A stretch of DNA of 64,000 nucleotides, taken from Acidiferrum sp963764675. GTDB taxonomy: Bacteria; Acidobacteriota; Terriglobia; Acidiferrales; UBA7541. A program made the translations under genes and the position numbers. Shown here piece by piece: positions 52,382 to 62,400 of the stretch; the first letter of the stretch is position 1, and each line of letters starts with the position of its first letter. The notes beneath the pieces are model-generated. The model was not told the DNA's origin. It was given only the letters and a program-made list of their open reading frames with translations, and ran no database searches. Location: NCBI GenBank assembly GCA_963764675.1, contig CAVXTQ010000005.1, positions 558,001 to 622,000 of the forward strand, in the 5' to 3' direction.

Positions 52382-53542
52382 CTACACCATGCCGCGCTTC
52401 AACTCTTCCAGCGGATAAAACGTCCCTCTCCACTCCACTCCGCCCCGCCACAACGTCACCACCATCGAACGCCCGATCATGTAACAAAACAACAGTGCTC
52501 CTAGCGGGTGCGTCAACGCATAGAACGGCGAAACCCGCGACAAAACATCCATCCGTGCGTGAAAGGCCAGCGCGATCGCGACGGAAACTCCCGCCAACAG
52601 CCGAACCCATCCGTGCCCAACGATCACGCCCACAAATGGCGCTACGTTCGACAAAAACGTTCCCACGATTCCCGCAATCGCGAACGGCACGCTATAGCCC
52701 AGCGCCGCGAAAAAATTCTTCGTTACTCCGCGAATCAAATTCCCTAACCCCGCTTGCCACCGCACCGACACGAAATCCTCGGCGATCCCCACGCAACTCC
52801 GGTAACCCGCTCGCTTCACGATCTTTCCCAACTTCATGTCGTCCACCACTTCCATCGCCAGCCGCCGGTGCGTGCCGACCGCCTCATACGCGGAGCGCTT
52901 GATCATCTGGAACGCGCCGACACCTACGTACGCTCTCGAATTTGGATTTGACACTTGGTAAGTATCGCTGGCCAGGTGCATCGCCACTCCAAAGAACGTG
53001 ACCAGCACCGTCTCCCAAAAACCAACCATTTCCACATTACCCAAAAGCGTCAAGTGATCTGGATTTTTTTCACGCACGATCGCTACTGCTCGCCGCAGCG
53101 CATCCGGCGCAAACCGAACATCCGCATCCGTAAAAAGCAGCCATTCTCCGCTCGAACTCTCGTAAGCCTTCTGCAACGCATGCGGCTTGCCCAGCCAGCC
53201 GGATGGTAGCTCTGTCACATGCACGGCGCAAAGTCTCGCGTGCGTGCGCGCGAATTCGTCCAGAATTCGCCCCGTGGTATCTCGGGACCGGTCGTCCACC
53301 GCTATGATTTCCAGGTTGGGATAGTCGATCTTGTCGAGCGTCGCCAGGGCTGCGGGCAGCTTTTCTTCCTCATCGCGGGCCGCGAAAACCAGCGAAATGC
53401 GCGGGCAATCCTGGTCTTTTGCCGGCGCGAAGTCCTTGATCCGCGGAAGCCGCAGCATCCCCCAAGCCACACGAAGTCCATGGAAAACCCAAAAGAAAGC
53501 GATGAAAAAGAAGAGGAAGAGTACCGACAGGTGTGTGGCCAT
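52382..53542 (-). CDS. Glycosyltransferase family 2 with membrane helices
   Basis: The 386-residue protein starts with a membrane helix (SVLFLFFFIAFFWVFHGLRV) followed by a GT-A domain: RISLVFAARDEEEKLPAAL, AVDDRSRDTT, the metal-binding FTDADVRF, and EDFVSVRW near the active site. Three or four membrane helices follow (SVPFAIAGIVGTFLSNVAPF, LLAGVSVAIALAF). This layout resembles the glycosyltransferases of hopanoid and carotenoid pathways. ATG 53542 is chosen over 53629 because the longer N-terminus reads into the divergent start region. Confidence 0.82.
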   Translation of the reverse strand: MATHLSVLFLFFFIAFFWVFHGLRVAWGMLRLPRIKDFAPAKDQDCPRISLVFAARDEEEKLPAALATLDKIDYPNLEIIAVDDRSRDTTGRILDEFARTHARLCAVHVTELPSGWLGKPHALQKAYESSSGEWLLFTDADVRFAPDALRRAVAIVREKNPDHLTLLGNVEMVGFWETVLVTFFGVAMHLASDTYQVSNPNSRAYVGVGAFQMIKRSAYEAVGTHRRLAMEVVDDMKLGKIVKRAGYRSCVGIAEDFVSVRWQAGLGNLIRGVTKNFFAALGYSVPFAIAGIVGTFLSNVAPFVGVIVGHGWVRLLAGVSVAIALAFHARMDVLSRVSPFYALTHPLGALLFCYMIGRSMVVTLWRGGVEWRGTFYPLEELKRGMV

Positions 53543-53580
53543 TGGTGTCGGAAGCGGGCCTCGGGGTATCCTAGCATGAG

Positions 53581-54471
53581 ATGAGAACGACGCTGGGGTT
53601 CGTCGGTGCTGGCCGAGTAGGACGCGCACTGGGGCGCCGGTTGCGCGAGGTGGGTTGGAAGATCGGCGCGGTCGTTGCGCGCAATGAATCCAGCGCTAGA
53701 AGTGCGGTGCGGTTCATAGGCGAAGGCTCGCCGCACGCCAGCCTGTCGCGTAGCATTCTTGCTTCTTCGGTGGTTGTCATCGCCACGCCAGATGCCGCCA
53801 TCGAGCAAGTCGCTGCAGAGCTGGCCCGCATCGGCGGGGAAGAATGGGCCGACCATGTCGTCCTGCACACCAGCGGCGCTTTGGATGCCCATGTTTTACG
53901 CGCCCTGCGGGATTGCGGAGCCGCAACCGGCTCGATGCATCCGCTCCAGACTTTCAGCGGAGTCGAAGTGCCTCCGCTGGAAGGCAAACTTTTCGCCATC
54001 GAGGGCGACATTATGGCCGTGCGAACCGCCAGAAAAATCGCGAGAGCCTTGGGCGCTGCTCCCGTTCCGGTGGACGCCAGCAAGAAACCGCTGTATCACG
54101 CCGCCGGTGCGCTTGCTGCGGGGCATGCGCTCGTCGTCGTTGAATCCGCGGTTCAGATTCTGATGTCTTTGGGCATCAAGCGCGCCGAGGCGATCCGCGC
54201 GCTTCTTCCAATGACGAAGCAAGTGCTCCAGAACTACGAACGCCTGGGCCCGCGCGCCGCTTGGACCGGCCCGCTCGCCCGCGGCGATTATGAGGTCGTC
54301 GCCAAACACTTAAACGTATTGCAGGAGTATTCGCCGGAGTACAAAGAAGCATACGAGGCGCTGAATCATTTAGCCGAGCGGGTTTTGGCGCGCGACGCAG
54401 GGTTTGTGGCGACAAACCGAGTTAGAAAAATTACAAAAGCGAAAGCACAAACAACAGGGGGCAACGGGTGA
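53581..54471 (+). CDS. NAD(P)-binding Rossmann/DUF2520 protein
   Basis: The 296-residue protein has an N-terminal Rossmann fold (TLGFVGAGRVGRALGRRLRE) and an all-helical C-terminal DUF2520 domain (YHAAGALAAGHALVVVESAV; MTKQVLQNYERLGPRAAWTG). It resembles pyrroline-carboxylate reductase and 6-phosphogluconate dehydrogenase-type folds, but its substrate is unknown. It overlaps the M16 peptidase start by 4 bases (GTGA), so the three genes to 57152 form one operon. Confidence 0.82.
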   Translation: MRTTLGFVGAGRVGRALGRRLREVGWKIGAVVARNESSARSAVRFIGEGSPHASLSRSILASSVVVIATPDAAIEQVAAELARIGGEEWADHVVLHTSGALDAHVLRALRDCGAATGSMHPLQTFSGVEVPPLEGKLFAIEGDIMAVRTARKIARALGAAPVPVDASKKPLYHAAGALAAGHALVVVESAVQILMSLGIKRAEAIRALLPMTKQVLQNYERLGPRAAWTGPLARGDYEVVAKHLNVLQEYSPEYKEAYEALNHLAERVLARDAGFVATNRVRKITKAKAQTTGGNG

Positions 54472-55772
54472 ATCGACTGCAAATCGCAATGGAAAACACG
54501 ACGCTGGCGAACGGCCTCAAGGTCGTCATCGCGCCGGACGCTTCAGCGCCGGTCGTCACCGTCGGCGTGTACTACAAGATTGGTTTCCGCCTCGAGCCGC
54601 AGGGCCGCAGCGGGTTCGCTCACCTGTTCGAACACATGATGTTTCAGGGTTCGGCGAATGCCCCGAAGATGCAACACATCAAGTTGATTAATTCCAGTGG
54701 CGGTGTTCTGAACGGTTCGACGCATTACGACGTCACGAACTATTTCGAGTCCGTTCCTTCCAACGCGCTCGAGCGAGTTCTCTGGCTTGAAGCCGATCGC
54801 ATGCGAGCCCTCAAAGTCGATGATGAAAATCTGCGCAACCAGCGTGATGTCGTTAAAGAAGAAGTTCGCGTCAACGTCATGAATCAGCCTTACGGCGGAT
54901 TCCCGTGGCTCGATCTGCCGCCGGTCGCTTTCCGCAACTGGGCCAATGCTCACAATTTCTACGGCGATTTCGCGGACCTCGATGCCGCCGATCTTTCCGA
55001 TGTGCAAGCGTTCTTCAAAACGTACTACGTGCCGAACAACGCCGTCCTGCTGGTTCTCGGAGACGTCAAGGCGGACGAAGGCGTGGCGCTCGCCAGGAAA
55101 TATTTTGGCGATATTCCCGCTGGTGCCGCGCCGCCATTCGCCGACCCTGGCGAGCCGGAGCAGAACGAAGAGCGCCGCGGTAACGTCGAAGAAAAATTCG
55201 GCACGCTGCCGGCCATGGCCATTGGCTATACCGCGCCGCCACGCCGCACCACCGATTGGTGCGCCATGGCCCTTTTGGATCAGGCGTTGCATGGAGGCCG
55301 TGCTGGCCGCACGCACCGGGAGCTGGTTCTCGAGAAGCAAATCGCCGTCGAAGCCGATGGCGGCATCGACGACATCTTCGGCTACAACGGGCCCACGCAG
55401 ATGGTCACCCGAATTCTTCACAAGCCCGAATTTTCCAGCGAAGAAACGCTGGCTGCGTTCGACGCCGTGATTCGCGAGGTTCAAGACTCCGGGATCAGTG
55501 AAGACGAGCTGCAACAATTGAAAGTGAAATGGCGCTCCGACTATTTTTCAACGCTCGAAGGAGGCCGCGGGGGCATGCCCCGCTACGGCTTGATGCATCT
55601 CCTCGCGTGCTTCACGCTGTTCGACAATGAGCCGCAGTTGGTGAACACCATTCTCGATGGCTTCCTCGCCGTGAAGCGCGAGGAAATTCAAGCCGTCGCG
55701 AAGAAATATCTGCGTCCTGAAAAACGCGCGATCGTGTTCCGGCGTCCAGCAGGCGTGAAGGAGGCCGCGTAA
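54468..55772 (+). CDS. M16 family zinc peptidase, catalytic subunit
   Basis: The 434-residue protein has the inverted zinc motif HLFEH in FAHLFEHMMFQGS, followed by the conserved downstream glutamates. Its N-terminus reads LANGLKVVIAPDASAPVVTV, typical of M16B peptidases. The GTG at 54468 overlaps the upstream stop as GTGA and has GGGGG seven bases before it. It is followed by a partner subunit lacking the zinc motif, an arrangement known from mitochondrial processing peptidases and bacterial heterodimers. Confidence 0.9.
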   Translation: MNRLQIAMENTTLANGLKVVIAPDASAPVVTVGVYYKIGFRLEPQGRSGFAHLFEHMMFQGSANAPKMQHIKLINSSGGVLNGSTHYDVTNYFESVPSNALERVLWLEADRMRALKVDDENLRNQRDVVKEEVRVNVMNQPYGGFPWLDLPPVAFRNWANAHNFYGDFADLDAADLSDVQAFFKTYYVPNNAVLLVLGDVKADEGVALARKYFGDIPAGAAPPFADPGEPEQNEERRGNVEEKFGTLPAMAIGYTAPPRRTTDWCAMALLDQALHGGRAGRTHRELVLEKQIAVEADGGIDDIFGYNGPTQMVTRILHKPEFSSEETLAAFDAVIREVQDSGISEDELQQLKVKWRSDYFSTLEGGRGGMPRYGLMHLLACFTLFDNEPQLVNTILDGFLAVKREEIQAVAKKYLRPEKRAIVFRRPAGVKEAA

Positions 55773-57152
55773 TGGCATCCCGCGTCGCGGAAGTCCGCAG
55801 CGAAGTCCCGGGTCTGTCGGCGGAGCGCCCGGTCACCTGGCCCAAGCGAACCAAGGCGCTTCTTGCCAATGGACTGGAAATTGTTCTCGCGGAATCTCAC
55901 GCAATCCCCAAATTTCATGGCGAGCTTTTCTTTCGCTCTGGAAATGCCGCGGCTTTGCAACGTGGCGGCCCCGGCCTCGCGGAAATGGCCGCGACCGTCG
56001 TTAGGACAGGTACCGCAAAGCGCGCCAGCCGCCAAATCGAAGAAGATTTGCGCCGCATGGGCGCCGATCTTTCTTCCAGCGCAGGTTCCGACACCAGCGC
56101 CATCGCTTTCGCGGGATTGTCCGAGCTGGCCGAACCTCTTCTTGGCATGGTGAACGAACTCGCACGCGAAGCCGCGTTCCCCGAGGCGGAATTCGAGCGC
56201 GAGCGCCGCCAAAAGCTTGAGGAAGTAAAGCTGGAGCGCACGCAACCCGGATTTCTCGCCAGCGAGCGACTGCGAAAAGTTCTGTTTGGAGCGCATCCTT
56301 ACGCGCAAGTCTCGCCGAGCGAAGAACAGGTTGCGGCTTACAAGCGCGATGATCTCATGAACGTGTATCGCGAATTCTACACGCCCGAAAATGCGATGCT
56401 GCTGCTGGTCGGCGATTTCGACTCCGGGGCGATGCTGAAGACCATTGAAAGAGTCTTCGGCAACTGGGCCGGCAAGAAGCCCGCTGCTTCGGTATCCGCT
56501 GCGCCCGCGCATCCGCATGGACGGCGCGTTTACCTCGTGCACGTTCCCGGCGCGGTGCAAACGCAAATCCTTGCCGGCTGCCACGCGATCACCCGCAAGC
56601 ATCCGGACTGGATCAAGCTCGGCCTGACCAACAGCCTGTACGGCGGCGCTTTCAACTCGCGCCTGGTGATGAACATTCGCGAAGACAAGGGCTACACCTA
56701 CAGCCCGCGCAGCGGCGTTACTCCGCTGCGGCAGCATGGCTATTTCTCGGTTTCGGCGGCGGTGCGCAACGATGTGGTTGCAGCGTCGCTGACGGAAATG
56801 TTCTACGAACTCGACAAGCTGCGAGCGCTTCCGGTGCCCGAGCCGGAGCTTGCCGACGCACGAAACTATCTGAGCGGCGTGTTCTCCATGGGCTTGGCCA
56901 CGCAAGGCGGTTTGTTGAGCCAGCTTGCCACGGTGGCGCTTGAACGAACTGCCCGACGACTATCTCGAGACCTATCGCGAAAAGGTGCGCGCGCTGACGC
57001 CGGCGGATTTGCTCGCCACCGCACGCGCGTATTTCGATTCCGCAAACATGCAAATCGTCGTCGTCGGCGATCGCGCCCAAATCGAAGGCCAAGCCAAGCT
57101 CTTCGGCGACGTCGAAGTGCGCGACGCGCAAGGCAACGTCCTGCAGAGTTGA
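55772..57152 (+). CDS. M16 family non-catalytic partner subunit, frameshifted near its end
   Basis: The protein is homologous to the preceding peptidase but lacks HxxEH; instead it has the R/Y motif NIREDKGYTYSPRS that marks inactive partner subunits. Its ATG overlaps the stop of the first (TAATG). The frame breaks at 56937-56941: it reads QLATVAL, then NELPDDYLETYREKVRAL in the next frame, and ends GNVLQS at 57152. Removing one base gives a normal protein of about 459 residues. Without repair a nonsense tail runs to 57214. Confidence 0.85.
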
Positions 57153-57248
57153 CCGCTGTAAGTATTGTGACCATTGACGTCCAGACTTGCCGCCGTTGTT
57201 CTCTATGTTATTGATTTATTAACGTAACTATGACAGTATGCTGCGGAA

Positions 57249-57741
57249 ATGGCCCAGCCGCTTCGATTTGCCTGCCAACTCAGGACTGTCATTCTTCCTT
57301 GGCTGTTTGCGTTGCTGCTCGCCGTGGGCGCTTCGGCAGCGACGAAGAAACCGCCGCTGCATCCCATCAATCTCAACTCCGCCAACTCCGATGAGTTGCA
57401 GCAAGTCCCCGGCATCGGACCGGCCACCGCCGACAAAATCTTGCAGATGCGCAAATCGTACGGCGCCTTCAAGAGCGTCGACGATTTGCTGGCCATCCGC
57501 GGCATCGGCAAGAAACGCCTGGACAAAATGCGCAAGTACCTGACGGCGGGTAAGCCTACGGCTTCGCCGCGCCAGAAAATTTGCGCCCGCTGCGCAGCCT
57601 GCGAAGTGCGCCGGTTGCGCAAAAGCGCCGCCGTCCGGCGCCAAGGCGGAACCCTCGGCTTCTGCGCAAACGAAAAGGCCTCCGACGCAATCCGACCCGC
57701 CAGCACGCGACGACGAAGACGAAGAGCCCGAATTCCGGTAA
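57249..57741 (+). CDS. ComEA-like helix-hairpin-helix DNA-binding protein, frameshifted tail
   Basis: A signal or anchor helix (LPWLFALLLAVGASAAT) precedes two helix-hairpin-helix motifs (INLNSANSDELQQVPGIGPA; LAIRGIGKKRLDKMRKYL), as in the DNA receptor ComEA. The frame from 57249 changes character at the A-run 57576-57579. Read with one A less, it continues KFAPAAQPAKCAGC and ends in an acidic tail DDEDEEPEFR at 57741; without the change it becomes Arg-rich nonsense to 57782. The protein may take part in DNA uptake, but no other competence gene is nearby. Confidence 0.75.
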
Positions 57742-57811
57742 TCAAAACAGTGCAGACAAGCCGGGGCCTCGCCGCTTTTTAGCGGCCTGGAGTCTGCCTT
57801 CGTGTGCATGG

Positions 57812-58993
57812 CTAGAGGCTCTGGTGCGTCGGCTTTGGCGCTTCGATGCGGAGGGGGACTTGGTCGGCGATGCGAATGCCGTAGCCTTCCAGCGCGACGA
57901 CCTTCTTCGGGTGATTGGTCAGGACGCGGATATCTTTGAGGCCGAGATCGATCAGGATTTGCGCGCCGATGCCGCTTTCGTGCTGGACCATGCGTTGACG
58001 GGCAGGCTCGCGGTCCAGCTGGCCGCGCTTGTGGAAATGGATTTGCGGGAGCGATCCCGGCTCTTCGGAAAGCTCGATGCCGAAGCCGCGGCCGGTGTGA
58101 TGCAGGTAGAGAAAAACGCCGCGATCTTCTTTCGCGATGGCCGTTAGCGAGCGGGAGACGAGTTCGGAGCAGTCACAGGTGACCGAGCCGAACACGTCGC
58201 CGGTAAGGCAGTGGGAATGAACGCGGACAAGCGGCGGCGTGGGTCCCACCAGGTCGCCGCGGACCAGGGCGACGTGCTGATCGTGATCGACGTCGCTGGA
58301 ATAGGCGATGATGCGGAAATCGCCGTGGCGCGTAGGGAGGACCGCTTCGGCGACCCGGCGAACGTAACGCTCGTGCTGCATGCGGTAGCGGATCAGATCC
58401 GCGACCGTGAGCATTTTCAGATTGTGCTGCCTGCAAAATTCGTGGAGTTGCGGCACACGAGACATGGTGCCGTCTTCGTTCATGATTTCGCAGATGACCG
58501 CGGAAGAGTTCAGGCCGGCGATGCGCGCTAAGTCGACGCTCGCTTCGGTTTGACCGGCGCGGACGAGCACGCCGCCATTGCGCGCGCGCAGCGGAAAGAT
58601 GTGGCCGGGCCGGGCGAGATCCTGCGGCCGCGTTTTGGAGTCGATGGCGGTGAGGATGGTGATGGCGCGATCGGAGGCGCTGATGCCGGTGGTCACGCCC
58701 AAGCGGCCGTCGATGGCTTCGCAGAACGCGGTGCCGTGGACGGAAGTGTTGATCGGCGACATGAGCGGCAAGTGAAGCTCGTCGCAGCGGTCCTCGGTGA
58801 GCGGCATGCAGATGAGTCCGCGGGCATACTTGGCCATGAAGTTGATGGCTTCGGGTGAAATCTTTTCGGCGGCCATGGTGAGGTCGCCCTCGTTTTCGCG
58901 GTCCTCGTCGTCGACAAGAACGATCATGCGGCCCTGGCGAATCTCTTCGACGGCCTCTTCAACGGTGGCAAATCGCGGTGTGGCCTCACTCAT
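57812..58993 (-). CDS. ribBA: RibBA: 3,4-dihydroxy-2-butanone 4-phosphate synthase with degenerate GTP cyclohydrolase II domain
   Basis: Residues 1-205 are a complete DHBP synthase (DDEDRENEGDLTMAAEKI, RPGHIFPLRA, GQTEASVDLARIAGL), which makes the four-carbon riboflavin precursor from ribulose 5-phosphate. Residues 210-390 align with GTP cyclohydrolase II and keep the zinc Cys residues (CLTGDVFGSVTCDC), but EGRNIG is TGRGFG, and the catalytic D-x-R of the E. coli enzyme (AADERDF) is replaced by RMVQHES. The second activity may be lost or altered, so a separate RibA would be needed. It lies alone on the minus strand with a 250-base leader. Confidence 0.88.
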   Translation of the reverse strand: MSEATPRFATVEEAVEEIRQGRMIVLVDDEDRENEGDLTMAAEKISPEAINFMAKYARGLICMPLTEDRCDELHLPLMSPINTSVHGTAFCEAIDGRLGVTTGISASDRAITILTAIDSKTRPQDLARPGHIFPLRARNGGVLVRAGQTEASVDLARIAGLNSSAVICEIMNEDGTMSRVPQLHEFCRQHNLKMLTVADLIRYRMQHERYVRRVAEAVLPTRHGDFRIIAYSSDVDHDQHVALVRGDLVGPTPPLVRVHSHCLTGDVFGSVTCDCSELVSRSLTAIAKEDRGVFLYLHHTGRGFGIELSEEPGSLPQIHFHKRGQLDREPARQRMVQHESGIGAQILIDLGLKDIRVLTNHPKKVVALEGYGIRIADQVPLRIEAPKPTHQSL

Positions 58994-59256
58994 GGCAGTC
59001 CCAAAGTGTAGTCCTTGAATGAACTCCGAGCGATAAGATGATTTTAAGCCTCACGGGTTGCCCCGTCGAGTGCCGGTTGAGGTAAGACTTCGCCTGAGTT
59101 TCGCCAAGCCCCCCCCAGGGGGTGTGATGGGAACTGTGAAGTAAACCCCTGAAAGGAAAGAGGATGCGGGCGCTCCTGTGTGTGGGATCGAGCCGAACGA
59201 GAATCTTGGGGATGGAGCGATGCTGCCGGGAGGATGTGCGTCGGATTGCATAGGGA

Positions 59257-59286
59257 ATGGTAGCACGCTTATTGTTAAGTTGTCAA
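59257..59286 (-). promoter_or_regulatory. Probable sigma-70 promoter of ribBA
   Basis: On the minus strand TTGACA (59286-59281), an 18-base spacer and TACCAT (59262-59257) form a good promoter about 260 bases upstream of the ribBA ATG. The leader between holds GC-rich palindromic stretches but no sequence I could match to the FMN riboswitch. The 443-base gap from 58994 to 59436 contains no gene. Confidence 0.45.
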
Positions 59287-59436
59287 TAGAAATAGTTAAC
59301 TGCTTGAGTATTCAAGGGGTTGTGGGCATGGCGGCCAGCGGCCTCCTCAATGTAGTTTCCAGAGAGGTGCCCAACCACTGAGACGGTTCGTGCAGCCGCG
59401 TAAACTGAGAGCATGCTGTGACGGCGTTGACTTGGG

Positions 59437-62400
59437 GTGGGAGGGCACCTACCATGTCCGCACAGTGGAGAGCACTCGAAACCTGTGATCGGGCAGACAA
59501 TTTCGCATTACAAGATCCTGCAAAAGCTGGGCGGCGGTGGAATGGGTGTGGTCTACGAGGCGGAAGACCAGCGCCTGGGCCGCCGTGTGGCGCTGAAGTT
59601 TCTACCGCAGGACTTGACCAAAGATCCGCAGGCGCTGGAACGGTTCCGGCGTGAAGCGCGCGCGGCCTCAGCGCTGAATCATCCCAACATCTGCACCATT
59701 CACGACATCGGCGAGGACCAAGGATATCCGTTCATTGTGATGGAGTTTCTGGATGGAATGACGCTGAAGCACCGAATCGAGGGGAAGCCGATTTCGGTAG
59801 AGCAAGTACTGGACTACTCGGTGCAGATCGCGGATGCGCTGGACTCGGCGCACAGCGCGGGGATCGTGCACCGTGACATCAAGCCAGCGAACCTGTTCGT
59901 AACCAAACGCGGGCACATGAAGATTCTGGATTTCGGATTGGCGAAAGTGGCGGACGGGCTGCCGGAGCCGGGGCAGAAAGAAGCGACTTCGGCGCCGACG
60001 ATGTCGATCGATCCAGCGCACCTGACGAGCCCGGGGAGCACGGTGGGCACGACGGCGTACATGTCGCCCGAACAAGCGCGCGGGGAAGAGTTGGATACGC
60101 GCACGGACCTGTTCTCGTTCGGCGCAGTGATCTATGAGATGGCAACGGGCAGGCAGCCGTTTCTGGGAAATACCACGGCAGTGATTTTCGACGCGATTTT
60201 GAACCGCGCGCCTACCGCCCCCGTGCGATTGAATCCGAATCTTCCGGCCGACCTGGAAGGCATCATCAACAAAGCGTTGGAGAAGGATCGCGAGCTGCGT
60301 TATCAGATCGCGGCGGAGATGCGCGGAGACTTAAAGCGTGTGAAGCGGGCGATCGATTCGGGGAAGAGTTCGGCGGCGAGTCCAGTGGTGCAAAGTGGCG
60401 CGCCGCCCGCGGCTGGGCCGGTGAGCGGAGGAGCGACGCCGGCGTTTGGCGTGACGGCGGCGGGAGCGGCGCTGACAGGTTCGACAGGGCCGGGTTCTTC
60501 CGGTGCGCAAGCAGCGAGTGCGACGGCCGCAGCGGTGTCAGGCATGGGATCGGCGACGGCGGGCCAGGGGGTTGCAGGTTCCGGCAGCAAGAAGTTTGCT
60601 TGGATCGCAGCGGCGGCCGTGTTTGCGATTGTGGTCGCCGGCGGAGCGTCTCTGTTCACGCATCACGCGAAGGCGTTGGCGGAGAAAGACGGAATTCTGC
60701 TAACGGAATTCGTGAACACGACGGGCGACACAGTGTTTGATGGGGCGTTGAAGCAGGCGCTGGCGCTGCAACTGGAGCAGTCGCCGTACTTAAACGTCGT
60801 GCCGCAATCGAAAATCGACGAGGCGCTGCAATATATGGGGCGGCCAGCGGGCGAGAGGGTGACGAGCGAGATCGGGCGGGAGATCTGCCAGCGCGAAGGT
60901 ATCAAGGCTATGCTGACGGGGTCGATCGGGGGCTTGGGCAGCCACTACGTGATTTCGCTGAATGCAGTGAACGCGCAGAACGGCGACGTGCTGGCGAGCG
61001 AGCAGGTGGAGGCGGAAAGCAAAGAGGCGGTATTAAAGTCGCTCGACCATGGGGCGTCGGATCTGCGCGGGAAGCTGGGGGAGTCGCTGGCGTCGGTGCA
61101 GCAGTACGCGAAGCCGCTGGAACAGGCGACGACGTCGTCCATGGAAGCGCTGAAGGAATTCAGCGCGGGCTATGCGGATCATTTGAAGCTGGACGATGCG
61201 CACGCGATTCCGCATTTGAAGCGAGCGACGGAGATAGACCCAAATTTTGCGATGGCGCACGCAACCCTGGCGATCGCATACAGCAACCAGCTTGAATCCC
61301 AGGCTGGAGAGGAAAGCCTGAAAAAGGCGTTTGCGCTGAAGGACCGGGCGACGGAGGCAGAACGCTACTACATCGAGAGCCATTATTATGGCAACGTCGT
61401 CCGCGACCTCGAGAAAGAGATCGCGACGTACGAGCAATGGGCGAAGGCTTATCCGCGAGACACGACACCGCTAGACAATGTGACGCTGGACTATTTTTCG
61501 CGCGGGGAATACGAGAAATCGGTGCAGGTCGCGCGGAAGACGCTGGAAGTCGATCCGAAAGATTACTATGCGTACGACCGGCTAGTAGGTGCGTTCATGG
61601 CGCTGAACCGGCTCGACGAAGCCAAAACAATTGTGGACGAGGCTTACCAAAAGCAACTGGCGCCGGAAACGATGCACACGCAGGCGTTCGAACTGGCGTT
61701 TCTGCGAAACGACCCCGTGAGCATGAACAAGGAATTGCAAGCGGCGAAGGGGACGGCGGAAGAAGCGTTTGTGCTGAACAGGAAAGCCTCCAGCGAAGTG
61801 AAACAAGGGAAAATAAAACAAGCCAGCGCCACTTTTCGGGAGGCGGAAGAGTCGGCGAGCCGGAATCAAATGAAGGAATTTGCGGCGTTCCTGAAGGCCG
61901 TCGAAGGAATGCTCCGGGGTTCGTACGGAGATTGCAATCGCGCGAAGAGTTTGGCACACGAGTCGATTCGAGAGTCACCAAAGGGAGATAATCGAATTCT
62001 TGCGTCTATCGCTTTGGCGCAATGCGGGGAGAGCACAACGGCGGATCAAATCGATGCGGAGGCCGACAAGGAATATCCAGAGGAGACGCTGTTGCACAAG
62101 GTAGATATTCCGCTGGTTCGTGCGACGAATAGCCTACGAAAGGGAGATGGAGCAGGAGCAGTCACGGCGCTGGAGGTAAGCCGACCCTACGAGATGGGGC
62201 TCGGGCCGGGTTCGATCCCATACCGAGTGTTGTACGTGCGCGGGGAAGGCTATCTGCAACAGAAGGACGCCGACAGGGCGATTGGCGAATTTCAGAAGAT
62301 TTTGAATAATCCGGGGATCTGTCCCGTGTGCGAATTGGCGCCGATGGCGCGATTGCAGATGGCGCGAGGGTATGTGATGAAGGGCGACAAAGCGAACGCG

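Noticed and set aside
58994..59256. FMN riboswitch before ribBA
   Set aside because: I looked for the conserved core on the minus strand and did not find it, so I list only the promoter and a long leader.
59051..59266. A 71-residue minus-strand frame (MLPFPMQSDAH...) upstream of ribBA
   Set aside because: Composition is Pro/Ser/Gly-rich without any motif, it lies inside the presumed ribBA leader, and no ribosome binding site is seen.
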